Shown here: positions 23,701 through 36,263 of the stretch, piece by piece
Position numbering within the stretch: the first letter of the stretch is position 1
Layout: each line of letters starts with the position of its first letter
Source of the DNA: Lepidodermella squamata
Lineage: Eukaryota; Gastrotricha
DNA: 64,000 bases
Direction of reading: 5' to 3'
NCBI GenBank assembly: GCA_047495785.1
Contig: JBLDXI010000029.1
Span: 2,294,001-2,358,000, forward strand
Made by a program: the position numbers and the translations under genes
The notes under the pieces: model-generated
Seen by the model: the letters and a program-made list of their open reading frames with translations, nothing else
Told to the model about the DNA's origin: nothing
The model's database searches: none

Positions 23701-25055
23701 AATGGCAAATTTCGCGTTGTCGACTGCTTTTCCATATCAGGTGACGCCTAAAATTAACAATTCAATACTAAAAAAATTTCAAGAGAATCCTCTCACCTCA
23801 ATCGGGTAAGTCGCGACTCGCCCGCTGACAGCCTCCATTAGCCAATTCGTCGACCGAACACGTTGGTACTGGTTGACGAAAATTTCCAGCTTTTCAGCAT
23901 TCAAAGAGTCGAGTTGCAGGCGGATAAAATCGTCGGGCGTCACGGTTTTGTGGATGATCAGCGAATCGCTGTTCGGCGCGTTCTTGTAAGCGTACTCCGA
24001 GTGGTGAGTACCGAGATCGTCCGTCTCCACTACGGTACCAGCCAAACGATCGCGACTCGTTTGAAACAGCAAAACTATCGACTTCTTCAAATTCGATATT
24101 TCAGACTTCGAATCTATAAAATTGTCAACAAAAAATTAAATCGAAGTTTTAAAAATTCAAAAATTAAATTTCTAATTTTTTTTAAATTAACTTTAATTTA
24201 ATTTAAAAATTCCAGGTCAATAAAATTCATAAAAAATCAATTTTCTAAAATTTGAATGAAATTAAATATAAAAAATTCTAAAAAAAACGAAAAAAATAAA
24301 AATTTACCATGGTCCTGTTTTTTGATGAAAATTTCATGCACAGTTCCATTGAGATACTGCGCAAATTTGACAGGCCATGACGGCATTTCGTACCAGATGT
24401 TGTCCTTGGCAGCGGCGCCCGGGTGCCGATGTTCGGTCGTATCAACAACCTGTATCACCGGCGTGTTGGTTGTTGTCGTCGTCGTTGTGGAGACAGTCAC
24501 CGATTCGGCGACAATTTTCTCCTCGGACGACGTGGCCTGAAAGCCACGCGGCATTTTCTTCTTCCGCTTTGTCGCTTTCTCACTGCCCTCGCCAGTTTTC
24601 CTAGAATTTAAATTGCCATAAAAATCAGCAAATTTCTGGGCAAAATCACGAACTTATTTGACTCCTTGATTTTCGTGGCTATCCTCGAAAACGAAATCGT
24701 GTAATAAGAAATTCCGGTATCGGCGTCTAATAAATTCAATAAATTTTGAAAATTGATCCAAAATTCTGGACTTACCGAACCGATCGCAGGTGAGTTTAAA
24801 ATGCGCGGTGAAATGCATAGACTTGGTAATATTCGTGAAGCCGCCTATCACACTGTTGTAAGAATACTCTGTGGCTAGGTGCTATTGGAAACAAGTCTTG
24901 AATTTATTTTGAAAAATTGACCGAATTGTTACCTTGTCATTGCATACGGTTTGTTGATGTAACCGTAGCTGGGAGTCGAGCTTGGTCGGTAAAGCCGCGA
25001 CGATGGCCGGCGATAAAATAAATAAAACAAGGCTAACAAGCCGGTTGATTGTCAT
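20717..25055 (-). CDS. MTP-like large lipid transfer protein, paralogue 1
   Basis: Ten exons encode about 1084 residues: 24933-25055, 24776-24881, 24654-24726, 24308-24600, 23797-24113, 23564-23747, 21349-23198, 20978-21142, 20823-20922, 20717-20760. It starts with a signal peptide (MTINRLVSLVLFILSPAIVA). Matches to animal microsomal triglyceride transfer protein (MTP): the N-terminal lipovitellin-type sheet (FKLTCDRFG; NGTVHEIFIKKQDHG then LKKSIVLLFQTS), a long helical middle, and C-terminal sheets (LKAGFFAGRNDRG; FAFLMNADFDI; WPSFCGPDGAMGIRF). MTP acts in the ER lumen with protein disulfide isomerase and loads lipid onto apoB or vitellogenin-like proteins. The end GWCLP...GPETPKW is shared by the paralogues. 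It is longer than vertebrate MTP (about 890 residues). Family call is from remembered sequence likeness. Confidence 0.82.
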
Positions 25056-25653
25056 CTGCTGGCTGCCGAAAGCGATCGGGGTCGTAAATTGATTAATAAA
25101 TCGCGAGGTACAAAATAACAAGGTTAAAAAAACTGTTGTCGTGTTGTTATCGCCTGGTATCTTGCTGTTCTACTGCATAATGTGTATGTTGTATCAGTGT
25201 TGATGTTTCAAAATGGTTACAAATTCATTCATTTCAGCGTGTGTGTAAAAGCTTGAAACGCGGTTACGTAAGCTGCTAGCGCACTTGACTGGCACGCGCG
25301 CACTCGGTCGTGTCCAAGAGCGCCGCACGCGCCCTCTCAAAGCGAACATTTTCGCCCCCTTAACGCGAACATTTTTCAGTGTGCTCCACTAATCTGACTT
25401 GTTGAACATGAGAAATGCTAACGCTGCCGAACAGGATTAAGCCCGATTAAGGCGGCGGATGCAACCTGGTACCAACCGTTAACCCGGTATGCTATAAAAA
25501 CCAAAATGTCTCTGCCCCACATTTTTTCGAAAAATCACACAATTTAAATTATTTTAGGTGGATTTTTTTAAATTTCAAGGCGCAATATTTTTTACTTTAT
25601 TTTCATAGTAAATTTCATTCAATACCAATATGATTTTTTTTACAATATTTACA
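25056..25653. other. Intergenic region between MTP paralogues 1 and 2
   Basis: About 600 bp. It must hold the promoter of paralogue 1 (right to left) and the 3' end of paralogue 2. A GC-rich patch near 25275-25375 contains two GCGAACATTTTtC-like repeats about 30 bp apart. No gene, RNA or transposon end is evident. Confidence 0.45.
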
Positions 25654-28600
25654 TCAATCGAATTCGTCATCGTCCATGCCATTTCCAACATTCCAACCCG
25701 GCGTATCGGGCTTTGCACTTGTGCCTGAAGAAATATTTACTAAATTTACTAAAAAAAGCTTTCGAAAATCTTACTCGGGAAGCAGAATCCGTAAATAACA
25801 TATCTGGCCGCTTTTTTGAAAACAATTTGCCACGTCACAAGAGCGTACGATTGCTTCAAAACAACAGGGATAGGCTATAGGTCAAAAGTTGGCATAATAA
25901 TGAGGTCAAAAATTGAAATTTGACCTACATCAAAGTTGATGAATGCGAAACTGGGTAATTTCAGGTAGAAATCGAGCTTGAAGTACATGCGATCGTTGCC
26001 ATGGTAGAAGTAGAAACAGCCCGATGGCATGACAGTCATCATATCGACGTAGTAATTGACATACATTGTCGCTAAAACACCAACTCCGAAATACTAAAAA
26101 AAAATAATTAAAATTTGAAAAAAATGAATAAAAATTATGAGCATACATCATTTTCCAACTCGGCATAAGCATCGGCGTTGAAAGCAGCGTACGGCTGAAA
26201 TCGAACGCCCATCGAGCCGTCGGGGCCGCAGAATGACGGCCAAAAGGTCAAGTTGACGCCGACATCGAAATCAGCGTTCATAATGAACGCGAAGCCTGAA
26301 AACACGATGCGAAATGCTGGCAATGTCGTGCCTATGCCGTACTGCCACTCCTCCTTCGTCCGGTTGCACGTGTACTGAATTTCGTTGATGTAATTTGTGT
26401 TGATAACGTCGAGTTTCACCTCGCCGCTGAACGCGCCTTTGAGTTGTTCGCGCGAGAATGAAATTGAGGCGATTTCGATGGCGAGTACCAACTGGGCACC
26501 GAGCCAAGTTTTGCCGTACAGACGGCCGTCACTTGCATTGCTTTGGCCTGAGAAAAATCCGGCTTTGAAACCAGCCGAACCCAATGTTCCGAAAGCGAAC
26601 GATGCACTATAAGAAAAACAGTGGAATATAAAAAATAATGACAATGAAATAAATCAAAATAAATTATTTAATTATTTAAATTAAATTAAAATATCTGAAG
26701 TCTAATAATTTCGCTCAAAAGGGATAACGCCAGATTTTTTGTGTCAAGGCGCTAAATTTTTTACACTGGGACATCAAATTTAGGGATGCATAATTTTTCA
26801 AAAAAATTTCAATTTCAATGTTTTCAACATTTTTGAAAATTTTCATTTTTTTCAAATTGATTCCAGTCCTGAAAATGCGAGGCCCATTTAAAATAAAATG
26901 AATTTTACTTGAATAGGCAGTGTTTTTTCTTCATGCCGAATATCAAGCCATCACGGTCGAATTGAGCAGCCAAGTTGTAGACACCAGGCGCAAAATACCG
27001 GCCAATATCCGAGTCCCATCGCTGGCAGTTCAACTCGGGCGTAAATTTCGGAGTCAACCCCCCAGCCCCGCCACCGCCAGTTAGGGCACTAAGGGCGCCA
27101 AGCTGCCGCTTCACGCGTCTTTGCTGGCGTTGTTCAGGATGTTCAGGGTCCGATTGCAGAAGGTTGCGAAGGCCGAGTTTCAGGTCTGCTTTTGATTTCA
27201 GCTCGAAGAATTCGCGCAATAAACCGGGTTTACACGAAAAATCGCCGCTCAGGTTGTCGTCACCGCCGTCTTTCAAGGTCCGGTTCAACGAGTTCCATAG
27301 ATAGGCGTCAAGTACTGTGAAATTATGCTTAGGCCACGTTCGTCTTGGCTTTATCATACCAGCTGAAAAAGGAAGATATATACATTTAATTGAAATTTTC
27401 AAATATTCCGAAACATATTCCGAAAAAAATCGGCCGGGCACAACTTTCCCAAAAATAAATTTTTTATTACCACGCCTAACCAAGCCACATCTCAGCGTTA
27501 CGTGTATGTTGCGTTATTGATGGGCAGTTTAAGAGTACCTAATACTTCAGTTTGCTGGCCGATATCGATTTCAATTATCGATTTTAGAAATCAGTGATTT
27601 TTCCGATATTAGAGCGTGACCCATACGCTGCGCAACCATTAGGCAATTTCGAACATTTTTCAAGGAAATTGAACTAATTTTTTGAGGTTAAGCCCACCGA
27701 GTTACCCTGGAACCTTTATCCACGGTTTTACCGAAGAAATTAAAAATGTAACTGGGAAAAATTTGAAAATCGTGATGGTAACTGGTTCGGAAATTTTCCG
27801 TTTTTACCTGAATCGAATTTCTTCGGAATTTTTTAATCCCATTCGCAAGAGATAGATAAGGTGTTTGATTACTATTTTTATGGCATTTTAGATTTTTCTA
27901 AGATTTTTCTAAAATTAAATATCCCTGGGTCGTAGCGCGCATTTCATACCAAGAAAGGAATAGTTCGAAATATCAAAAAATCGGGAAACCTAATTTAAGG
28001 AGCAGAAATAAAATAATAGAAATAGAAATAGAATAATAAAATAATAGAGCTCAGCTACTAGTGAATCTATTTCATCCGAGAAATTATAAGGAAATCAGGA
28101 AATTTTCCGAAAAAAATGAAGGGAAAAGTACCATCGCTTTGTCGCAGTCCGGTTTCAGGTAACGAAACCAATTGCTGAAGCAATTCACTCCTGGTATAGC
28201 AGCTGCTTTGCCTCATCACGACCAGCAACCCATTTTGAACCTGATCATCCTCCAAAACATGCCGCAAGGTGAGTAAAGACTCCGTCGCCAACTCCGGGTT
28301 CCAGCCATGGCAAGATCCAACAAGTTTCAGCACCACTCGAATCAGGCGACGTAGCACGTTTTCAGCCCTATTCAACATAGTTGGGACTATCACATTAGCC
28401 GCAGCGTCCAAAACAGCCCGGCGTTGTTCGGCCGGAGCTTGGCAATCGCGAATAAACGGTTCCAACTTAGCGATGAAAATGTTAATAACCACCCGATGAA
28501 CCCGACTGGTCGCAGTTTCTTTCGAAACCAGCAAGCTCAGATCCGTTAAAACGTGCATGTTCATAGCATTGGTCCAAGCTATTGGCCAGCTGTCTGTCCT

Positions 28601-30564
28601 GGTAATCAGGCTGGTCAGTTTCAGTATCAAGCCATCGCTTGGGTACTGGTACTGGGCGATTGCGTTCAGAAAATGCTGCGTGTACTTGTAAGATCTCAAT
28701 AGCTCGCCCGTGCTGAGAATATCTAGAAAAATCTTACCGTAAAAATAGCCAGCTTAATTTTCGAAATTTTGAAACAATAAATCGAAAACTGACCTTGTCA
28801 ATATCGTCGTGTTTACAGCCAGCTGCTAGTTCGAGTAATCGAACTGTGACTTTCCATTTTTTCATTTTCCTCGCCGTTTCAATGTTCTATTTAAGGTTCA
28901 AGGTGATTAAAAAATTGAAAGAGTAATCGAAACTAACCTTTTTCAAAACTGAGAACAATTCCGGTAGTAAATTTATTCGGTCCAATTTTCCAAGTACCAT
29001 GAGTCGCGATTCAAGATTCAGCAAGCTTTTCACTTTCCCAACTGTAAAATTATTGAAATTTTAAAATGACCAAGAAAAGAAGGATTTTTTCTACCATAAT
29101 CTGATGGTTTATCCGGATCATCCCATAGGTTTTTGAAGACCAAGCCCAGAGGTAATTTTCGAACATTTTCCAACTTTTTGTAATAAATTGTGAGCAAATT
29201 TTTGTTGTTGTCGAACTGCTGGCTGGTGTAATTTTCTCGGGTGTATCGAACAAAGTCGGTATCGTTCCAAATTGAACTATCCAGCGACTGAGATTCGCCA
29301 TTATTTTTCATCGAATACGTCACCACAACACCAAGAGGAAGTTGGTCATTCTAGTAAAAAAGATAAATTATTACTAAAATTAAAAAAAAATATGATTACC
29401 TTGGCAACGGGCTGAGTTGATATGTGACCATCTGTTTCAGTCACCCTGCCGTCTTTTTCATCGATAATCAGATTTTGAGTGGCGTACAAATTGATTTGAC
29501 TGAAGTTGATCGTATCAAACTGAAGCTTGACAAAATCCTCCGGGTAAACGCTCTTCGTCACCATTAAATTGCCATTACGATAACTTTCGAAGCTGTGAAC
29601 ATGATTAAAATTCATATAGGATGAGTTGAAATTTTTCGGAAAATTTACTGACGTGTAATGCGAAAAATGCTGGCCGAGATCGTCATCTTCAAAAGTTTCC
29701 GTTTCGAATTCGTGGGAGTCATCAAATATTTCCGCATTTCGATTTATTTGAAATGTAAAGACGATTCCTTTCTTAATGTTCTGATCTTCGCTATGCCGAT
29801 CTAAAAATAATTTCGAGAATAAAAGCTGAAACAAATGATAAAAGATTCAGCTACCATGATCTGATTTGTGGACGAATACATCGGTAATAGTTCCGTTGTA
29901 GTATTGGTAAAATCGAATCGGTTTCCGGGACAAATCGAACCATTTATCCTCATTAGGATCGTGCGGTCTGGAACCTATTGTCTTACTAGTCTGGAATCCA
30001 AAAACAATAATTACTTACTCAATTTTCAATAAGAATGTAAAAAGCTCACAGTTGTAGATCCTATCGCTTTGAACGAATTTACAGGGATTTTCCGATGCCG
30101 AGATTTTGAACTGTTAAATTCGTAAGATTCGGAAATTGAACTTAAAAGGTTCAGTCACCTTACTTTGAAACCGAGGCGTTACTTTTCATTTTTGTAGATA
30201 GGGTTAAAAAATTTATCACAAATTCATATCGACCGATGCTGGGTTCTGAAGAATAGTTGATATTAATAGATTAAAGAAAATATTGAAAATTCCAACCATA
30301 ATTTACACAGGTCAGCTCGAATCGCGAGGTAAAAACGATGTATTTAGTCGCATTGGCGAATCCAACTATTTTGCTATTGTAATCGTATAAAAGTGACGTC
30401 CGATTGAGATCCTGCAAGGAAAAATAATTAGATGTCGATCTATTGTCCCATTTTTTTTCATTTACCTGGCATAGGGCTTGAGAAAAATGAGCCAAAGTTC
30501 TGGCGCCTATTTGATCGATAAGGGTGATCAGTGCCAACACGACTCCCTTTTCCAATAAACCCAT
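25654..30564 (-). CDS. MTP-like large lipid transfer protein, paralogue 2
   Basis: Fifteen exons encode about 1075 residues: 30466-30564, 30297-30411, 30164-30245, 30050-30140, 29855-29990, 29400-29800, 29095-29350, 28938-29041, 28794-28886, 28132-28732, 26909-27362, 26147-26606, 25929-26093, 25775-25874, 25654-25724. Signal peptide MGLLEKGVVLALITLIDQIG. MTP-type blocks: FELTCVNYG, YYNGTITDVFVHKSDHG, KKGIVFTFQIN, GSAGFKAGFFSGQSN, FAFIMNADFDVGVNLTFWPS, YGFCFP and PDTPGW near the end. It has more introns than the other copies, so it may be closest to the ancestral structure. The 769-nt intron 27363-28131 carries repeats R2 and R1. The exon at 28132 only stays in frame with the acceptor just right of it at about 28733. 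Confidence 0.82.
27556..27900. repeat. Dispersed repeats R2 and R1, intronic in MTP paralogue 2
   Basis: R2 (about 27556-27612) reads GATATCGATTTCAATTATCG and AGAAATCAGTGATTTTTCCG. R1 starts at about 27608 with GCGTGACCCAT and continues with GGTTTTACCGAAGAAATTA, shared with the copy at 12.0 kb, and ATTTCTTCGGAATTTTTTAA. The R2-R1 order matches the 19.6 kb copy, which suggests they spread as a unit. Confidence 0.6.
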
Positions 30565-32044
30565 CCGTATCAAGATCGAGAAATTATGGGCTATGTATCT
30601 TCACAGGATGTCCCTTTGCTTTGGTGACATTTTTCGGCAAGAACAAAACGGCAGAAAAGTAAACAGATTTTCTGAAAATTAATTAAAATACAAATATTGC
30701 TGTAGTATAAGTTGGAAAACAAGCATTATTAAACAATAGGTTTGATGATGTTCGCAAATTATTAATTTTATTTAGAAAAATGATGAGAACTTTTTGATTA
30801 TACAAGTAAAACCGGCGCGGAATGCCGGAACAAAGGGCTAGCGGTGAATTAAGAGAAGCGACGGCGGCGACGCCAAATTGTCTGCGCACGCGCAAAGCGA
30901 CGCACTTGAATTACCTTGGCAAGTATATAATCGCATTACTTCACTCATCATAATGCGGCAAAATTATGAAAAAATTAATTACCCTGTGATTTATAAGATC
31001 AAAATTATAGATATAAATTTAGCGATGATGCGAATTAATTGATGGCAAAAATCAGGGTGGGGATAGCAAAGAGAATAAAAAGTGAAAATGTGACCTGAAA
31101 TAACTTAAAACTAGGTCATGATAACATTTTATGCATTTTTTCTTGTAACATTTCAAAATTTCATCGGAGATAAACTCATTAATTCTTTTTTTTCAGGGAA
31201 ATTTGAGAGGAATTCTTGGAAAATTAGTTCTGATTTTCTTTTTAAAAAATCATGTGTAAAGTGATTGAACCATTTTGGAGAATTTTGATACCGAAAAATT
31301 TGTAAAAAAAAATCCGCCTTAATTTATTTTGTGTAAATTCCTGTTCCGAAAATCAGAAATAATTTTTGTTGTCACGCTTGATTGATTTTTTCACGCTCTG
31401 CCCTATTGGAACAACTCCAAGACCAAAGGCCTGGAATGAGCCTCAGGCTAAAGAAATTCACGCGCTCAAGGCGGGAGATAAGAGATGCCGGCGCGCGTTA
31501 AAGCATAAAAACTAAAACAATAGCGCATCTCATTTCAGCGACCAAGAGCAGGTATCAGCAAGCGCGCATCCGCGCACTCAAGTTCCAAGGCCGGCAAAAT
31601 AATGATACATGAGGCCCTCGAAACAATAATTACCTGCCGAGAGTGTTGTCTCCACTCTGCGGCTTCAAGTACATGTAAATAATAATAATAATAATAATAA
31701 TGAAAATTTAGCTAAAACCGACGCCAAACGCCTGTTGTGACCTGAACATCCGCTTCGAGTTAATTGCTACCTGGCCTAGCTTTAACGAAGCGCGATGCGA
31801 CCAGTACTAAACGCTTGGTGTCTGCATAGTCGTGTTATCTCTTATCAGCTGGCTTTTGCCTCTCGCGTAAAAATGTAATGTACAAAATACTCCGCCGAAA
31901 CGAGAAAAATTCTGCGACGATTAACAATTTGTTCAACACGACAACAAAAATTTAATTGTCAAACGCCTCATGAGCACACCAGTATTTTGTCATCGCGAAC
32001 AAATTATTTCGGCAAATGTTGTGAAATTTTTATAACAATATAAT
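30565..32044. promoter_or_regulatory. Divergent promoter region between MTP paralogues 2 (-) and 3 (+)
   Basis: About 1.5 kb between two divergent start codons. Near 31835-31855 there is a pair of close GATA sites (TTATCTCTTATCAGC on the plus strand, GCTGATAAGAGATAA on the other). Extended TGATAA sites are the known binding sequence of intestinal GATA factors in nematodes, where lipid-transport genes are active. Linking them to these genes is inference. A short AAT microsatellite lies at about 31680-31702. No gene is evident. Confidence 0.4.
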
Positions 32045-35000
32045 ATGACGGTGATATTTTTCTTGTTGTTGACAATCTGCCTACCGTTCGTGGCGCCTAT
32101 AAGTCCTTGCAACCCTTACGAGCCTGGTCCGATCAGCCATCAATACATCTTCGACAGCTCAGTAGCGGCTTTTACAAACTCGATCGCTAAATCAATTTTT
32201 TTCACGGCAAATTTTTCGTTACAGTGCGATGAATTCGGTAGGCGGAAATTTTAAATTTTTCTCACTGAAAATTCAATTTTTTTCAATAGATCCGAATAAC
32301 CGATTGTACCAATATTCTTTGATTATTCACAAAATATCGACAAAACTTCAGTCGACGGATAAAAGGAAGAAAACTGCGGCGCCAAGCCGGAGGCGCAAAA
32401 TTCCGGCTCCTTTTAAGGTGGCAGCATCGCTGAACCCAATAACGAATAAGTTCAAAATCGAGAATTATCAAACTCGACACCGGCGGGCTGCTGAACAGGA
32501 AAATGTTTGGTATGACCTGGTGCCACAGCAGAGCAATAACTCGGTCCAAGTTCGATTCGACCGGCTGTTCAACGGCTCGATCATCCGGATGAAAATTCCT
32601 AGCGATTTGAGTGAAGTTACGGTTGGAATTTTGAAAACGCTGGTCCTACTATTCAACATCAACCGAAACATGACGTCGACTTTACTGCTCGAAAACGACG
32701 ATTTGGGCCAGCATTACTCGAAATTTTCATTCCAACGTTACCACAATGGCGATTCGAGGTTTTTAATCGCTGAAAAAATCGTCGAGCCGGATGATTTTAA
32801 CAAAAATCAGTACGAAAGCGTGAATACGGGTAAAATTGCGGTGAAGCAGCGGCAAATTCAGGTGATAAACTACGACACGATGCTGCTGTACAATTCTTCG
32901 GGCAAAATTTCGACAACGTCAGCGACTGATTTTCAGAATTTAAACACCAGCTCGACTGAAGATAAACGAATTCCGAATGTTATCTTCCAAGTTGAAGTTG
33001 GGTATTACTTGAAACTCGACCGAACTCTGCCGAGATTTTACGATAGGGTCCAGAAGAAACCTGAGCAAGTGTTCGATTTTTCCAACTTCGCCCCTCAACA
33101 TTTCGACGATTGTGAGTTTGAAATTTAAAATTTGAGTCCTCCTTAATTTTTTGTTTAATAGCTAAAGAATTGGAGAAGATTTTGCATATCAAGCAGGATT
33201 TATTGAAAACCAACGCGAATTGGCAGGATGTTATGCAAATAGCTGTTGGCGAGGTTCGATCAGGTCAGGATAAGGAATCGAATCTGCTTCGAGGGGCCTT
33301 GGTCCTAGAATCGACCCTCTACTTGAGATCGAAACGTCAAAATAAGCCGATTTTAAACGAAATTCTACCGATTGCCACAAAAATTCTAGTCGAAAGTCTG
33401 GACAGCAACAATTTCGATGCTGTTTTTCGCGTTTTGTACATACTATCCGGAGCTCATGGTGATGAAATTAACAAGGTGACTGGATTTTTTTAGAAAAATC
33501 AATGTTAAGGCGGATTTTTTTAATTTTTTAATTTTTAATTTTAATTTTAATTTTAATTTTAATTTCAAATTTCAAATTTCAAATTTTAATTTCAATTTCA
33601 ATTTTTTTAGATTTTTCTCGGATGTTTTTCCCTGAGATCTATCACTGAAAATGAGGCAAATCGGCGTAATTTTTTCAACACGCTTGGCCAGCTGCAATTC
33701 CCGTCCGATTTGTTACTCAACCGGTTATTTGCCGAGTTCGAACAATTGAGCCTTAAATCTGTCTTCCGAATGACTGATAAAGAAGCGAATGCGACGCGGC
33801 GGTGTTACCACGCTATGCTCAGCGCGGGTACTTTGCTGTCCCGGCAAACCATTTCCGACCAAATGCGGGATAGAATAATCCGATGGTTCACGAACAAAAT
33901 CACTCAGACCTTCACAGCTCACCATCGCTGCCGCGGTCTTCACGACGCTAAATTTTACTACGAACCAATTTTCGACTCAATCGCAAATTTCATGACGCCA
34001 GAAGTTGTGGGTAAGCATCCGCAACTCGTCAATTCATCCCTGGTTTGGCATTTGCTAGAGATCGCGGAGATTTGCTACGACCGCGTTGAGCCGGAATTTG
34101 CGCTGACAGTTCTACAAACCCTGCGAAAATTGTACCACTTCGCGCCAATTTCTGAGTCGATTTCGCATTTGATTGCCGTAAAATCAACGTCCTGCGAACA
34201 GCGGGCTGATTTGTTGAATGAGCTTCGAAATAGGATCAACGACGATGATCGAATGCGGCTGCAGCGAATGTGGCCGCGTTATGGCGTAGTCACCGTGCTG
34301 GATTCCTACGTTACCCAGCAGTTTTTGTCGATTTTAGACGGGAAAGGCAGTTCGTTCGATTGTAACAGGGGTGTTTTGGTTGACTATTTGAAGGGGAAGC
34401 GAGGTCGAGCTTGGGATGAGTTATTCGAAGGCATCGCCGAGAAGCACTATAGGAGGAGGAATTTTCGAGACAATTCAACAGCTGAAAATGAGGCCTTAAT
34501 CCGAAATCGGCGGCAGCTCGGAGGTTTAGGAAGCCTTCTCGGTGGTGGAGGAGGTCTTACTGGAGGTAAGTAAATTCAAAAAATTTAAAATTTATTTAAA
34601 ATTTAAAATGTAGAGAATTTAAAGAATTTAATTCAATTTTTTTAAATTTTAAAATTTGATTCAACATTTTAGATGTTGAGAATTTTGTAATTAATTTTAT
34701 TTAGCAGATTTAAAAATTCAAAATTTAATTGTAAAGCGAAAGCAAAAATTTGAAAGCAAAAAATTTCAAACACAATTTTTTCATGTCAGGCGGCGGCGGT
34801 GGAGGAGGAAGCGGTTTCACCCCGAATACGATAGTCGAATGTGACAAGTGGGACTCGACCGTGGGAAGAAATTACCGTAACGTCTATTCGAATCCTACGC
34901 TATACGATTACGACAGCTTGACTTACGGATCTACGAAACGCCATTGTATTTTCGATTTGTCAATCAAATTTTCCACCCTCGCTACGATCGGCATCGAAGC

Positions 35001-35953
35001 TGGGTTCTTCTCCGGTAGAAATGCTACAACGCGTATGGGCCGATTATTCGGCAAAGCCTGGTCAGGGTGAGTCAACATTTCAATTTCAAAATTGTTTGGA
35101 TTTATTTTGAAATTTTTGAAATAGGTTGTCGTTTTTACTTTCTCCCCAAGAATTTGCCGTGCTCGAATTTAGCCGTTACATGCATCCACGTGGCTTCAAT
35201 GGCGGCGTGAAGCTGTCAGCTTTTGGCACAGTTTACATGGATGAAAAACAAGATCACTGTAACATGACCTTCCGCATCAGTTTCCGGCCGTTGCAATGGA
35301 CCCTGCCAGCTTTTCGAGTTACCTTCGGCGGGTTCACGTTTTTAATGACTGCTGATTTCGCCCTCACTTTGAACATGACCCTGAACCCTTCTTACTGTGG
35401 GGCTGATGGCGAGATGGGTCTTCGATTCTTACCCGCTGTTGTAGCCGAGGCAACAGCATATGCCGAACTTGAAAATGACGTAAATTTTCGCCAAAAAATA
35501 ATCATTCCCTCGAAAATAATAATTTTTCCGCTCAAGTTTTTTGGCATGGGAATGCAGGCAGCTGTAAACATCAACTACTACTTCGACTTTCAAGCCTCAG
35601 TACCCAGCGGATGTCTGTACATTTTCCACGGAAATGATGACATGTTCATGAAATTCGACTTCTACATAAAATTGCCGAGTTTCGTCTTCACGAACACAAA
35701 CGTAATTTTTACGAGATTTTTACCTATCTATGTCTATATTTTTCCTGATTATAGGTCAAATCGATAACAATACGGCAACCATGGCCAATATTTACGTGGC
35801 AATTAATTATTAAAAAGTCTGGCCGATATGTCTTATATGGATTCTGCATGCCTGGTAAGTTCATTTAACGCTTTGGAAGGTTTTTTTTAATTATATTTTG
35901 AAATCACAGCAACTGTCATCCCACCCGAAGCCGTTCCTTACTACAACACCTGA
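32045..35953 (+). CDS. MTP-like large lipid transfer protein, paralogue 3
   Basis: Nine exons encode about 1074 residues: 32045-32237, 32290-33111, 33162-33475, 33611-34565, 34790-35066, 35125-35479, 35537-35701, 35755-35854, 35910-35953. Signal peptide MTVIFFLLLTICLPFVAPIS. Blocks as in the other copies: FSLQCDEFG, RLFNGSIIRMKI, LKTLVLLFNINR, NDDLGQHYSKF, a helical middle region, a Gly-rich linker (LGGLGSLLGGGGGLTGG), ATIGIEAGFFSGRN, FTFLMTADFALTLNMTL, and terminal YGFCMP...PPEAVPYYNT. It lacks the PDTPxW end found in copies 1, 2 and 4. It alone runs on the plus strand, so an inversion occurred within the array. Role in ER lipid loading is inferred from the family. Confidence 0.82.
33520..33607. 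repeat. Low-complexity AATTTT tract in an intron of MTP paralogue 3
   Basis: A run of near-perfect AATTTT / AATTTC hexamer units fills most of the 135-nt intron. The other introns of this gene are mostly 50-60 nt, so the tract accounts for the extra length. Confidence 0.8.
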
Positions 35954-36263
35954 AAATTATGCAGTTTTTAAATTTCAGATAAATAATTTGAGAATAAAAA
36001 GAAGAAATGTTGCTACAACAATGTTTTACTCGAATAATTCAAAGAACTGAAAAGTAAGAGATAGCAGGTAAAGTATTTAAGCTGTAACAGGGCTCATTTT
36101 GATCAATAAAATTTTATACAAAAAAAATAAAAAGCACTACAACAGTAATTTTCTATATACAATATTTTACAAAACGGCCAGAAAAAAGTCTTTAGAAAAA
36201 TCACAGAAAGCAATTTCAGCTTTTATGGAACAATGTTATAGCCTGAATCTCGAAAAATCTCGT
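35954..36263. other. Short convergent intergenic gap
   Basis: About 310 bp between the stop codons of MTP paralogues 3 and 4, which converge. An AATAAA for the plus-strand gene lies near 35993. Nothing else is supported. Confidence 0.5.

Noticed and set aside
28682-28900. Apparent frameshift between two exons of MTP paralogue 2.
   Set aside because: An acceptor ten bases further upstream (about 28733) restores the frame and gives KIFLDILS, matching KIFLGCFS of paralogue 3.
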